Assembly (NCBI GenBank): GCA_036346405.1
Contig: CM070554.1
Location: 44,849,058 to 44,913,057, forward strand
DNA length: 64,000 nucleotides
Direction: 5' to 3'
From: Phyllostachys edulis
Lineage: Eukaryota; Streptophyta; Magnoliopsida; Poales; Poaceae
Below, piece after piece: positions 10,153 through 21,401 of the stretch; positions within the stretch are counted from its first letter, which is position 1, and each line of letters opens with the position of its first letter. Position numbers and translations under genes: made by a program. The notes beneath the pieces were generated by a model, which made no database searches, was not told where the DNA came from, and saw nothing but the letters and a program-made list of their open reading frames with translations.

Positions 10153-12663
10153 TGTGGTGACCCCAAAATTAATCCCGTTTCAAATTAAGTAACTACGCTA
10201 GAGACGTAACCCTTAATAGGAAACAAGATTAATTTCGAGTACCCGAATATGTGTCTCATGTTAGCTCCCAGGATCTGCTGCTAACACGCACATATCCATA
10301 CAACCTTATATCTCACTTGCTTACACGATTAGAATATAACCAATAAAAATTAGCAGCGAAAAACATTAAGTAAACAAAAATAGAAGGTTAAGTAATAAAA
10401 TAACCTTCCCAATAGTGTGCCACAACCCCAAGAGCAACCGACTGGGATTAAAGCCGAAGTACCAATGTTATCGCCTCAACTTGAAACATTAACAAGGACG
10501 TTCTAACCTGCAACAAAGACAAGCCAATTGAATACAAAAACGTACTCACAAGACTTACGAATATATAGCAAGTTTAATTAAATGCACTTGGTGTCAAAGA
10601 ATGGCTAAAAATGTTCTTTTTCAGCGTAAAGCCAGGTTATTTGACAAGATAACTAATGTAGATTGAAATTGTCATTTGACAAACATTTGAAATATGATAT
10701 AATAGTAGATTCTCCAATTCATGATCAATATTACCAATATTTAATCCATCAAGATAATCAAACCCCAAGTAGCTATCCTACTCGGGTAAACTAACATCAA
10801 TACATGAACTTCTCGTTCATGATGACAATTCTTTTCCAATCATACCCTACCTATTTCCAACAACTAACTGTGCATGGTTTCCCACAAGAGTTGTCCATGA
10901 CTGGGGGGACAGTTATTTGAATAAATTTAAGACTCTACAGAGTTTGTGCTGCTTTACCGACATGATATGAATATCTCTCAATGTCGGCCAATGCACTCTT
11001 CCGTAGGAGCGTGACTGAGATATCATAACGAGGCCGTTACAATGCCATGTGTCAACCATTAAACCACCCGAGGATACACACCATGGCAGATTGTCGGTCG
11101 CCTGAACCACGGTTACACCTTGTTGTGTAAGTAAGTCTTTGCGAAGCTTTTCAGCAAACACAAGCGACCCCTAAGGGCAAGTAAGACAAAACTTATCATG
11201 CCCCCACTAGATTGACAATACAACAAAAACAATAATAAAAACAACAATTGTCAATCTATTTGTGGTTTGATAGCAAACATACTACAAATTAATAGGCCAA
11301 GCCTTCGCCGTTAACCCAGCATGTGGATGCACAAATGACTTGGTTCAACACCACACAGACCGGTCCTTAATCACTCAGACGGGGCTACATAATTTCATAA
11401 CAATTTCTCATCAATAACCCTACACCCGTCCAAGTTAAAATGTAAAGAACCCAAGGACCAAACATGTCCTACAATAATTAGATTCAAGATCTAAACATAA
11501 TCCTCAATTCCAATCATAATTCAATTTTTGTCTTGGCCGATGGACTAGCTCCATCAACCATTTTCGACTACATCTACTAGCATGGCTAAGCATCGTTCTA
11601 AAAATTGTCAAACAAACCCATATAATATATAACCTTAATTATTCAAGGTAAAAAGGATAGTCAACATTCAAGGAAGGCCAATGCAGCAAGATGATATAAC
11701 TAAACTACCCAATTGACATACAAGTAATTGAAATTAAAGCGATGCATAGAATACTTGAAAATCAACATAAATAGTTTTTGGAATTAATAGGAATTCAATG
11801 TGCATCAAAAGGAAGAACTGCTTGCCTGTGTTGGTACCACTCGTAAATACTCTCAAAAAATACCCTCAGATTGCACTCGCAATAAGTCGAAATCGTCGAA
11901 ACCCTAACGAAAAGGCGACATTGCAATAAACTCCAAATGAAGCCAACAATAACAAATCATTAAAAAAATTCATGCAATTCACACAGTAGGTAGATTAAGA
12001 TTTTAGGTGAAATTTTTAGTTCAAAAGGAGTTCATATGAATTTTCTAAATATTTTACAAGATTAAAGTTATTAATGTACAAATAATACAATTATCAAAAA
12101 TTTCTATAACAGAAACATACTTTAAACCTAGTCCATTTAAAATTAAATTAAAATGAAAACTAACAAAATTGGTTTCATTCAATTTGGAGTTAAAATGAAT
12201 TAGTTATGAATTTTCCAAGTTATAAGAATTTTTAGTACATCTCTAAAGTGTTTCAGAAATACTAAAAGGATTAAATACTTTTCTCACTCGCTCGCAGCTA
12301 GCCAAAGGTAATGACAAGTGGGGGCCAGGGTGGGGGTTTGACTCGATCACAACCGAAGGCTACGCCAAAGGCGTATTCAATGGAATACATCTTCTTATAA
12401 TCAAAACGTAACATGGTTTGAGTGTGTAAGGAATACGCTTTCATTAAGATAAAACGTACTTCTTAAACTACACATCCACTCAATCGGCCGAACGGACCCA
12501 CAAGCCATAGGCTCAGAGTTTCAAATAAGTTTCTAGTCATGTTTAACCCTCATTGGGACCTACACGTCATAAGCTCACTAAGGAATTACTTAACCGCTAA
12601 AGATTTAGGATTAACCTTCACACTCGTCGGTGATTCAACAAAGTTCTCGCGTGCGGCGGCGCG

Positions 12664-13246
12664 GCGAAGAAGGCGTTCTGTCGCTACCGTGGGACTTTGA
12701 GCTTGGAATCAATGCGTAAGGGTGCGGAGGAACATCACGAACTTGATGACGATGATGAGGAGACCCGAGGTGGACAGTGGCGAGTACACGATGAATGGAG
12801 GCAGAGCCGAACGGCCGGTTCTTGAGGACACACTACCGCTGATGACGAGAAAACCCGAGGAGGTGCGCGTTGAGATCACCTAGGCACCAGGAACACGGAG
12901 GAACCACAGTTGACGAGGAGGAATGCCAGTGACGGTTGGAACGCGGACGGCGGAGCTTCACTGTTTTTGGAGAAGAAGAGTCCATACTCCCTCGAGGAAG
13001 CACCAAAAGCTAATTAAACTCGGAGGTAATCTTAACAAGATAATGCGATCCTGAAGGACTCGATGGCGTAGAGAATCACTCATCGGAGCTCTTGTGAGCA
13101 TCGCGGCCATGGATACCGGAGCTGAAGATGAAGAATCAGTCCCTGTTGATTTAGTGGATTGCAAGGTCTCGGACCAGCAAAAATGGGTGCGGCACGTTGA
13201 GAGAAATCCGGAGGTGGGCTTGTGGGCTTGAGGGCGGCACCATGGT
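12664..13246 (-). repeat. LTR segment repeated at 47893-48474
   Basis: This stretch of the 3' LTR recurs in the same orientation at 47893-48474 with scattered mismatches and small indels (583 against 582 bp). The second copy is what remains of the 5' LTR of the same chromovirus. The matched text includes GGGACTTTGAGCTTGGAATC near the left end and GGCGGCACCATGGT at the right end. Confidence 0.85.
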
Positions 13247-13595
13247 GACCCCTCTCCAATCGTCTTCTTCCTCGGTGGCAATGAAAAATGGAGCGATGAG
13301 AAGAAAAGAGTGCGAGAGCAAGAATGGGATAGGGAGCTTAGTGGAACTCATACGATGGCTAAGAAGCTAACACGAAGGCACTACCTGGCGTTTCAAAGCT
13401 TGGTGGCACGCATGCATAGTGCCAATGCCAAGCAACACCACCGAAGAGGAAGATGACCACCGCTTGGAGTGTGGGGCCCGCACGTCAATGACGGAAGCAA
13501 AACAGCACGGTGAAGTGGTCGAACCAGGTCAAGTGACGCTCGTGTCTGGTCGGTGTGTGACGCGACAACTAGCTCGAGCCCGAGTCTGGTCCGAA

Positions 13596-13790
13596 CGGCA
13601 CAAAGCGATGTGAGTCATACGATCGGTATTGGACGGTCCAGATTAGTGGCGAGTTTAGACGGTCCCAACAGCACAAGTGATGTGAGACGTTCGATCCGCA
13701 TCGGACGGTCCAGATGCGTTGAGAAGTTCGGACAGTCCGAACGGCACAAGTGATGTGAGCCGTTCGATCCGCATCGGACGGTCTGCATGA
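13596..13790. repeat. Tandem repeat, 73-bp unit, about 2.7 copies
   Basis: Units start at 13596, 13669 and 13742 with CGGCACAA/CAGCACAA and contain GATGTGAG, CGATC, and GGACGGTCC motifs. The second unit ends in a perfect inverted repeat, GTTCGGAC/GTCCGAAC with a single centre base (13726-13742). Open frames through it on several strands are by-products of the repeat. Confidence 0.85.
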
Positions 13791-14348
13791 AAATTGGCAT
13801 GATCGGACCTGGTTTGAATAGCATGCCACGGTGAGAAGGTGCGACCGGACCAAGTTGGCTCGGTCCGATTAGAACTAGGGTTTCGGATTAAGTTTGACCG
13901 AAAAACAAAATGTTTGACCAAGCGATTTGAAATAGAAGAAAATTTTGAAAAATTCTAAAATTTTTTCAGGGTATTCTGATAATCAAATAGTTCTTAGGAA
14001 AAATAAGTTCAAGCACTATTAATACTAAAAGTTTGTCAGATTTAAATTATTTTCAAATGAGCATTAGTGAAATGGTTTGAATTTTGGTGAGATCAAAATT
14101 ACTTCTAAAAATTTGTGATAAATAATATCAATTCAAGATAAATAATGTAGTATTTAAATAAATTATCTCCAACAATTTTTTATCACACACTTTTCTGTAT
14201 CAAAACAAAGCTTGAATTCAAGTTTAAAATTTGAAAATTTGGGACAAACTTTATTACATCAACCAAAGTTTTACATTAATACACAATTTACACACATAAC
14301 TCATGATATGCTAAGCTAATCCAATTTAAGGATTTTGAGGACGTTACA

Positions 14349-14361
14349 AACCTACCCCCTT
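14349..14361 (-). other. Polypurine tract of minus-strand chromovirus
   Basis: On the minus strand the bases next to the 3' LTR read AAGGGGGTAGGTT, a purine run positioned to prime plus-strand DNA synthesis. From here to about 14600 there is only the 3' untranslated end of the element. Confidence 0.7.
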
Positions 14362-14599
14362 AAAAAGAATCTCGTCCCCGAGATTCCGGTAGTACAGAAA
14401 TGGAAACAGAAAGCTTCTACACAGTTCTTTTAAGGGAAAACAACATCTGTTCTTTTAAGGGAAGACAGAAAAGATAGATCCTAACAAGATAACATGGTGT
14501 TGTTAGTAACAAGATAGCAAGGTGTTGTTATTACATTTTCCTTTTCAATGCTTTGTTTAACCTTTCCTTTCTTGATTCGAAGGCACTTCAGATAAAGGG

Positions 14600-15720
14600 G
14601 AAAAGGTGGGGATATTCAGTCCTCATATGGTTGCTCCACTGGACCTTTACAAATTTGATGACGTGATTTCTTATCTTGTGCTCTGTTTCTTCAAGAATGG
14701 CAATCGGATACTCCGGGTATGAAAGATCAGGTTGCAATTCAAGAGCTTCTAATTTGGTGGCTTCAGTTGGAACTCACAGGCACTTCTTCAATTGAGAGAC
14801 ATGAAAAACATCATGCACATCAGAAAGTGATGGCGGCAATTCCAGTTGATAGGCCAGCAATCCTCACTTTGCTAGAATTCGGAAAGGACTGATGTAGCAA
14901 GGAGCCCTTGACTTGAAAACGTTGCATTCCTTTCATCGGAGAGACTTTAAGGTAAACATGATCGTTCACCTCAAAACTTAGCTCGCGTCGATGACGGTCG
15001 GCATAGCTCTTTTGACGAGACTGAGCTGTCTGAAGTCACTCTCGGACCAATCAAACTTGCTCTTTAGCTTCATTGATCAAGTCCGGTCCAAATAATTGTC
15101 TTTCCCCAGACTCGGACTAGTGGAGAGGTGTCCTGCACCTCCTCCCATATAACACTTCAAAAGGTGACATTTGGAGGCTTACTTGATAGCTGTTGTTATA
15201 GGAGAATTCTACAAATGACAAATATTTCTCCCATTTCTTGCCATAGGATAACACATAAGTCCTCAACATGTCTTCCAGAATTTGATTCACCCTCTCGATT
15301 TTGCCATCGGTCTACGGGTGGTATGCAGTGCTAAAGGATAACTACGTTCCCATAGCTTCATAGAGGCATTTCCAGAAATATGAGGTAAATTGAGTACCTC
15401 GATCTGAAACAATTCTCCTTGGCACACCATGGAGACAAACAATTCTAGAGATGTATAACTCTGTCAAATTTGCTCCTGAAAATGTGGTCTTGACAGGGAT
15501 AAAATGAGCAACTTTTGACAATCGGTCGACAATCACCCATATAGAGTCGTACCCTTACTGTGTTTTAGGAAGTCCAGTGATAAAGTCCATTATGATATCA
15601 TCCCACTTCCACTCGGGAATAGGGAGAGGTTGAAGTAGACTCGCTGGTCTTTGATGCTCGGCTTTCACTCGCTGACAAATGTCACACTCGGCAACCAAAC
15701 ATGCAATCTCACGCTTCATC
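14600..15720 (-). pseudogene. Chromovirus integrase and C-terminal chromodomain region
   Basis: Minus-strand continuation of gypsy pol. The core (about 15342-15536) shows VDRLSKVAHFIPVKT, SRIVCLHGVP and VSDRGTQFT, which includes the second catalytic Asp. The remainder (about 15340-14980) reads through stops as AYHP.TDGK.ERVNQILEDM, where the catalytic Glu sits, then SFVEFSYNNSY and a FEVLYGRRCRTP motif. At 14980-14600 the sequence resembles the linker and chromodomain of the + strand copy at 62528-62782, including a HDVFHVSQLKKC-like stretch, but with several stops. The enzyme would join element cDNA to chromosomal DNA; chromodomains target chromatin marks. Broken and not functional. Confidence 0.8.
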
Positions 15721-15728
15721 TGAGTCCA

Positions 15729-17309
15729 TCATAATTTCTGCTTCAAGTCTTGATACATCTTTGTGCTTTCTGGATGAATGGAGAAGAGAGAATCATGGGC
15801 TTCACAAAGAATTAATCCCTTAAGCTTCGCATCACTCGGCACAACCAATCGTTTCCCAAACCATAGGACACCTTGGTTATCTTCAGTGAAATATTTGGCT
15901 TTGCCAGCCTTCATCTTCTCCTTAATTCTTCTCGTAGCCTTGTCATTTCTTTGGGCCATCTTGATCTGATCCTCAAGAGTAGGTTTTACTTCTAAGGCAG
16001 CGAGAAATCCTTCACTAACCATCTCCAAGTTGAACCGCTGAAATTCATTGCAAAGGGTCTTCATTTCCGGCTTAATCGAAATGCAATTGCACTGCAACTT
16101 TCGGCTCAAGGCATCAGCGACAACATTGGCTTTTTCTGGATGATAATGAAGTCCCATATCATAATCCTTGATCAATTCAAGTGATCTCCTTTGCCTTAGA
16201 TTCAGATCAACCTGAGTGAAAATATATTTCAAGCTCTTGTGATTAGTGTAGACTTCGCAACGATTGCCAATAAGGAAATGTCGCCATATCTTAAGAGCAT
16301 GAACTACTGCTGCCAGCTCTAGGTCATGAATGGCATAATTCACCTCATGAGGCCTCAATTGCCTTGATGCATACGCCACAACTCGGCCTTCTTGCATAAG
16401 AACACATCCGAGTCCAAGGCGAGATGCATCGTAGTAGATATCAAAGCTTTTATGAATGTCCAACAGAACTAGCACTGGCGCAATGGTTAAGTGATCCTTC
16501 AACATCTGAAAGCTCGCTTCACAATCCGCTAACCACTCAATCTTCTTTTGTTTCTTCAACAATTGGGCCATTGGTCTCGCTATTTTTGAGAAATTCATGA
16601 TGAAGCGACGATAATAACCCGCAAGACCTAGAAAATTGCGGACGTCGGGAACGGACTTGGGTTGTCCCCAATTCAGTACATCCTGCACCTTTCTTGGATC
16701 CACAACAACTCCCCCTTCAGATAGCACATGACCTAAAAAGGCAACCTCCTTAAGCCAAAATTGACATTTGCTGAATTTGGCATAAAGTTGGTGTTCCCAG
16801 AGCTTTTCTAACACAAGCCGAAGGTGTTCTTCATGCTCCTTTTCAGATTTAGAGTATATGAGGATATCATCAATAAATATGACCACGAACTTATCCAAAT
16901 ACTCCATGAACACTGAATTCATGAGATTTATGAAATAAGCCGGTGCATTCGTCAACCCGAAGGACATGACGGTGTACTCATATAAGCCATAACGAGTGGA
17001 GAATGTTGACTTGGGAATATCTTTAGATATAATCCTAATCTAATGGTAGCCCAATCTCAAGTCAATTTTGGAGAATAAACAGGCACCGAATAACTGATCG
17101 AACAAATCATCAATCCGAGGAAGCGGATATTTTTTCTTGACGGTGACCTCATTTAACGGACGGTAGTCAACACACATCCGCAAACTATGGTCATTCTTCT
17201 TCACAAAGATAGCCAGACATCCCCAAGGTGAGGAGCTTGGCCTAATGAAATGTTTCTCCTGAAGTTCCGTGAGTTGCTTCTTCAGTTCAACCAACTCATT
17301 CGGCGGCAT
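15729..17309 (-). pseudogene. Chromovirus reverse transcriptase and RNase H
   Basis: Two adjacent minus-strand open stretches form one RT-RNase H. The segment at 17309-17040 carries MPPNELVELKKQL, SPWGCLAIFVKK and RMCVDYRPLNEVTVK, the RT fingers and palm start. A short break with a stop near 17040 precedes 16967-15729, with MSFGLTNAPAYFINLMN, the catalytic FIDDILIYS motif (about 16885-16859), FLGHVLS, the RNase H start FDIYYDASRLGLGC, and at the end an integrase zinc-finger HDSLFSIHP. The 413-codon second stretch is unusually long and clean for such a decayed element. The RNase H reads YTNHKSLKY where the related copy has SDHK. Function would be first- and second-strand cDNA synthesis. Confidence 0.88.
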
Positions 17310-17396
17310 ACGGAAAGATCGTCTTGAAATTGGAGCTGTTCCGGGCTACAACTCGATAACAAATTCAACTTCTCGTTCAGGTGGCATACCCGGTAG

Positions 17397-17763
17397 CTAT
17401 TCGGGAAATACATCCGGGAACTCACATATCACCGGAACTTTACCCAATTTCGGCAATTCCTTGCCGCTAAGGGCATAGAGATGTGGATGCTCCAATCTCA
17501 GTACCATTTCAACTTGCATTCCAAGCGGATTGGTGAGGGTGATAGCCTTGCGAACACAATCAATCTGATCATGGTTCTTGGATAGCCAATTCATTCTAAG
17601 AATAACATCAATGCCCGCTGAATCGAGCACAATGAGATCAGCCGAAAACTTCACCCCATTAATCCCAATCTCAACTTCACGACATTCGTGCCTACTTCTC
17701 ATTTCTGAGCCTGGTGATTGGATCATCATAGGTGCCGACATCAAGCTGAGTGAGATATTATGG
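17397..17763 (-). pseudogene. Chromovirus aspartic protease, C-terminal part
   Basis: The minus-strand frame begins at the insertion border with HNISLSLMSAPMMIQSPG and continues through VEIGINGVKFSADLIVLD and IDVILRMNWLSKNHDQIDC, the C-terminal half of retropepsin-like gypsy proteases. The active-site segment with Asp-Ser/Thr-Gly should lie immediately upstream and is missing: it falls exactly at the insertion of the + strand LTR at 17764. The upstream part of this protein (gag zinc knuckle and protease start) reappears at 47690-47892, which shows that the element was split there. Confidence 0.82.
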
Positions 17764-17870
17764 TGTAATATCCTGAAATTAACCTTAAGGGTCTAAGTGT
17801 AATTAGATGAAAGGGGATACGTGAAAATGGGGTATTTTGGAGTTTTTAGGGAGGAGTTGGTTCGTGCCGA

Positions 17871-17880
17871 GATAAAAGGA
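17871..17880 (+). promoter_or_regulatory. Possible TATA element of the + strand LTR
   Basis: GATAAAAGGA about 110 bp after the LTR start, followed at about 30 bp by CTAAAAACCCTAGCCG. The AAACCCTAGCCG context also follows the clearer TATA of copia B (49103), consistent with a transcript start. Inference from position and sequence only. Confidence 0.35.
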
Positions 17881-19151
17881 TTGTGGGGATAGTAGATTCT
17901 AAAAACCCTAGCCGTCTTTTGTTTTTCTTTTTCCCGTCTTGCCGCCATCGCTTTTTTCTCTCTGTTGTTTTCCTCCGCCACTTTCTATCACAGAATAACC
18001 GCCCGTCGTGAAGCCCCGTGTCGCTGTTCCCAAAGCGCCACCGCCTGCGGGTCAGACGATCATATCAGCGGACGCTGCTCCTCGCCGCCGCTTGTTCGTC
18101 TTCTTTTCTGGTCTTGTTGCACTGCCGCGATAGATATTGGGTGGTGCATGCATGCATTCCTTTGGCATAGTAGGGGAGAGTAGTTAATTTGATAGTGCTG
18201 CACGTTTCATTAATTGAAGTGTTAAGGAGAGATGTGAATTAAATATTATATAGTGCTGCATGCATGCGTTTTAATTGGAGCAACAGGGGAGATAGATGAA
18301 TTAGATATTAGATAGAGCTGCATGCATGCTGGAACAACAAACGTTAGATCTTTCCAGTATGGCTGTTAGTGCTAGACATCATCTAGTATTGCAGGGTCTT
18401 TTGTTTGCATGCAACGGTGGCATTAGCAATTAATTAGTAGTGCAAGATCATACAACAACTAGCGCTATAATTAATTAGTAGTGCAAGATATTTTGTATGC
18501 ATGCATTTTGTTGGAACAGTAAGGGAAATTATTAGCATGTTTCTAGTCAGGGAGAAATCAAACAGTAGATTGGTTTTAGTCTGCTGTTCTGTTGTACGAT
18601 TTATTCGGGTACCTAAATGGTGAATTTTGGGAATATCATCTACTAGTTAATTGTAGATAATTTTAGTATCTTTCCATAGAGTATTTAATCATATCGAGCG
18701 GACGAGTAATTTTCAAGTTATGAATTTTTAATTAGGACTGTCTGTTGAGAGGTCAGACTGATGATTAGGGATTTTGGAATTGGGGTTGTGCTAGAGAGTG
18801 TAACGATTTTATATTTGTTTCTAGTTATGTTTTGTCCAGAATTGCTATCTTAGATTGTTTGTTAAATTAAATCAGGTGGGGGATTGGTCCCGGGGGTAGC
18901 GCCCTCTTCGTGTCCTCTATTTTCGCACGGTTGAGGCAAGTACATTTATTGATAGATAATCTATGAGTGTTTGATCATGGTTGCAAGATATATGTACATA
19001 TTCGTTATGCATGGATGCTAGAATGATATGTATGTTAATGATTGTGAATACTAGAAGTATGAGTAAGTTTATTCATGTATGATGTTGCTGCTAACACATG
19101 TTAATGATGGATAGTGTAATTGTTCATGTGCATGATGCTATCATATTTGAG

Positions 19152-19346
19152 GCTTGGTCACATGGTGACCAAGCATTTGTTTGAGGTCCCCGTCATGTGT
19201 ATGACAGGCTTGTGGTCCCCACACTTGTGGAGTGTGGGATTGTGGTCCCCATACTTGCAGAGTATGGGCTCTTGGTCCCTGTGCTTGAGAGCACAGGCAT
19301 GGGTATGCATCGACGGTTGCATAGCCTGCATTACCGGTAAAATGCA
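19152..19346 (+). repeat. Tandem array of covarying hairpins in the + strand LTR
   Basis: Seven consecutive inverted repeats at close to 30-bp spacing. GCTTGGTCAC/GTGACCAAGC (19152-19161 with 19165-19174); GTCAT/ATGAC (19192-19196 with 19201-19205); CCCACACT/AGTGTGGG (19218-19225 with 19231-19238); CCCATACT/AGTATGGG (19248-19255 with 19261-19268); CCTGTGCT/AGCACAGG (19278-19285 with 19290-19297); TATGCA/TGCATA (19304-19309 with 19318-19323); and TGCATT..TACCGGTA..AATGCA (19327-19346). Units are separated by a conserved TTGTGGTCCC-like spacer while the stems differ and still pair. Confidence 0.85.
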
Positions 19347-19470
19347 AAGAGAGTTAAAGAGAAAGGATGCATTGTGCATTGCATAAGCATGTGGTATGTT
19401 ATATTGTAAAGATTTGAGAATGGATGTTGATGTTATAATTATGTGTTATAATGTCATATTATTTGTACTT

Positions 19471-19490
19471 TGCTGAGTCTGTGGACTCAC
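19471..19490 (+). promoter_or_regulatory. Conserved palindromic box TGCTGAGTC..GGACTCAC
   Basis: GAGTC/GACTC inverted repeat 125 bp downstream of the hairpin array, matching the box at 3885-3903 on the minus strand. Conserved between the two LTRs where most of the surrounding sequence is not. Function unknown; a 3' processing or transcript-structure role is only a guess. Confidence 0.6.
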
Positions 19491-20315
19491 TCTTGCTGTT
19501 GTTTGTGGTTTTTGGTACCATTAACAAGAACGACATGCATGGGAGGGAATAGTCATAAGAGTGGTTGCACATTGGCACGAACCATTCACATTTGAATTGA
19601 TTGGAATATTGATTTAGTATTTGACTAATCTGCCTAAAGAATTATTTATGATTACTTCCTATGCTTGGAATAATTTGTAATATAGTTGATTAGAAGATTA
19701 TGGATGCCCTTTGGATTATGCTCTAGTTGTTTAGCATACTTTGGATGATCCGTGATGATTAGTTTAAATTAGAAGTTTGGAATATTGATTGATGTCATAT
19801 TAGACTGTTAGAACCTTCGGTATAGTCACCTATACAAAGGAGGTTCTTGTTGACGCCAAAAATCAACAGACGAGGTCGCAAATAACCAGATTGCTTCACT
19901 TTCGTAGAAGCACACGACTAGTTTTCAAGAAAACTAGCAAATGGGATAATTCTTCAATTACAGCGAAGAACCGGTTGTTTTACAAGCAAGAACAGCAAAG
20001 GATAGCTACTCCAATTTTGCAGGAGCACGTGGCTGATTTACAGGCAAACTAGCAAAGCATAGCTACTTTACTCTAGACCTAGATGCAAAAAGTAGAAAAA
20101 ATAGTAGATGCAAATTGTGTTGATCGATTGGTGATGATTTCTATCGGCCATAACCCTCTTCTATTTAAAGGGCGGTAGGTCTTAGCCGCAAGAGATCAAG
20201 ACTTCTAAACCGAGCAAGATTCACAGATATGATTCGGTTATACCATCTGATCTCTAGACTTTCTATAACTGATAAATCTTTCATATTCAAACACATAAGT
20301 TTCCTTGAGGAAGTC

Positions 20316-21014
20316 TGTCGACGATCGAGTCGCCGATCTTATGAAAAATGAAAGAGGAAAATGACGTGAAATATCCTGGGATGGAATGGGGGCCGCTCTT
20401 TATTGATATGAACTGGATTTACAAGACCTAACTAGGAACTACCCTAAATACACTGAATGTGTGGAATGTCTAACTAAGTAATCAGGCTTAGACTTTAAGT
20501 TTAAGACTGACTGTCCTGCTTCTAATTCCACCGCTTAGGCTTCTGTGTTTGTCTTCTCTTGTTTTTGTTGTCTCTCGTCCGCTGCCTTCGCATGCTCCAC
20601 CCTTAAATAACTCCTCAAGAGGTGGCGCATTACTCTGGAGAAGGCGTCCTCGTGAAACGTTACGACCGGTCGAAGCGGTAAAGCGCTTAATATGTGCTAA
20701 CTTCCTTGCGGTTGTCTGTAAGATGCTTAACCGTAGGGTAGTTAATTGTTAGTGTCTCAGGATTATATCATCGCACGGTTTGGAACATATAACACGTGTT
20801 CCATTCATCATATGGTAAGAAATGCCAGTTCATAGCTTTTCCGAGCAGCTACCTGGTCGGAGCCTAGGCACAAAGCCTTATCCGACCAGGGTACCCATCG
20901 TGTAACCTCTGGAAACCTTACGACCAGTGATGTCATTAGCCTTAGGGGTTACGACCATGAAGACGTATGGTCTTTTATGTATTAAATTAATACATAGAGG
21001 TTTTAATCTCGCCA
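20316..21014 (-). repeat. 3' LTR of the Tat-type element
   Basis: On the minus strand it starts TGGCGAGATTAAAACC and ends CGATCGTCGACA. It differs from the 5' LTR by many single-base changes and small indels, so the insertion is not very recent unless part of the difference is sequencing error. The short frame at 20549-20752 is not supported. Confidence 0.92.
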
Positions 21015-21027
21015 CCAGCCCCTAACT
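21015..21027 (-). other. Polypurine tract of the Tat-type element
   Basis: On the minus strand the bases just before the 3' LTR read AAGTTAGGGGCTGG, ending at the LTR start. Position and composition fit a PPT. Confidence 0.65.
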
Positions 21028-21401
21028 TTAAATGAACAGGTTGTATGTATACCTCTATCCGATGAAGTCGTATCGGGCATACCTCCATTTAATGTCGTGA
21101 TATACGAAGTGGTCTGTGTTCACTTTAAAATTGAGAACTTGCCTTGGGAACCGAAGAGTTTTTCTGTCCGTTTGAACAAAGAAGAAGCTTTTGCCCGTTG
21201 GACTTTTGTGGGAAACTTCCGATCGTAATTAAAAGATTAGAAACTATAAAATCCCATCGCCAGGCCTTTGGAATTTTTACGCTTCCAGATCCCCTTTTGA
21301 TCCCCTTCAGCTTTTTGCCAAGAGAAATCCTTTAGACCCCTTTCTTGTTCTTCCGACCACAAAGCCTCCTACGACCATACTCATCCTTAAGGACTTTCAT
21401 C

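Larger units (their letters stand above)
10153..14348 (-). mobile_element. 3' LTR of minus-strand Tekay/Del-like chromovirus
   Basis: The + strand starts TGTGGTGACCCC at 10153 directly after the copia A break and ends GGACGTTACA at 14348. Immediately right of it (reading minus) is a purine tract and the motif CTCGGGGACGAGATTC, the equivalent of the pol end and PPT seen at 62790-62824 in the + strand chromovirus, so this is the 3' LTR of the pol at 14600-17763. Length is 4196 bp. The 5-mer before it is CTTCT (10148-10152); its partner is not visible because the far end of the element is outside or deleted. A GAATAC/GTACTC hairpin (10530-10547) matches the GAGTAC/GTACTC hairpin of the chromovirus LTR at 57154-57171. 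Open frames inside it are short and unsupported. Confidence 0.8.
17764..20315 (+). mobile_element. Long 5' LTR of a + strand LTR element, left part
   Basis: Starts TGTAATATCC inside the chromovirus protease. It is the first 2552 bp of an LTR that continues at 43285-44591 after the Tat-type insertion; the 5-mer AAGTC stands at both sides. The end at 44591 is followed by a PBS, so this is a 5' LTR, about 3.86 kb when counted without the insertion. It contains a TATA-like site near 17872, a hairpin array (19152-19346) and the TGCTGAGTC box (19471-19490). The solo LTR at 3310-5723 has the same ends and internal landmarks. No gene is seen in this stretch; the 88-codon frame at 19120-19386 only overlies the hairpins. 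Confidence 0.8.

Noticed and set aside
12958..13351. Minus-strand frames of 107 and 66 codons, with a related one at 48186-48593
   Set aside because: Shared between LTR copies of the same element, but the frames differ by indels and contain no known domain.
19120..19386. 88-codon open frame on the + strand and 68- and 73-codon frames on the minus strand
   Set aside because: All lie on the hairpin array, where inverted repeats make mirror frames on both strands.
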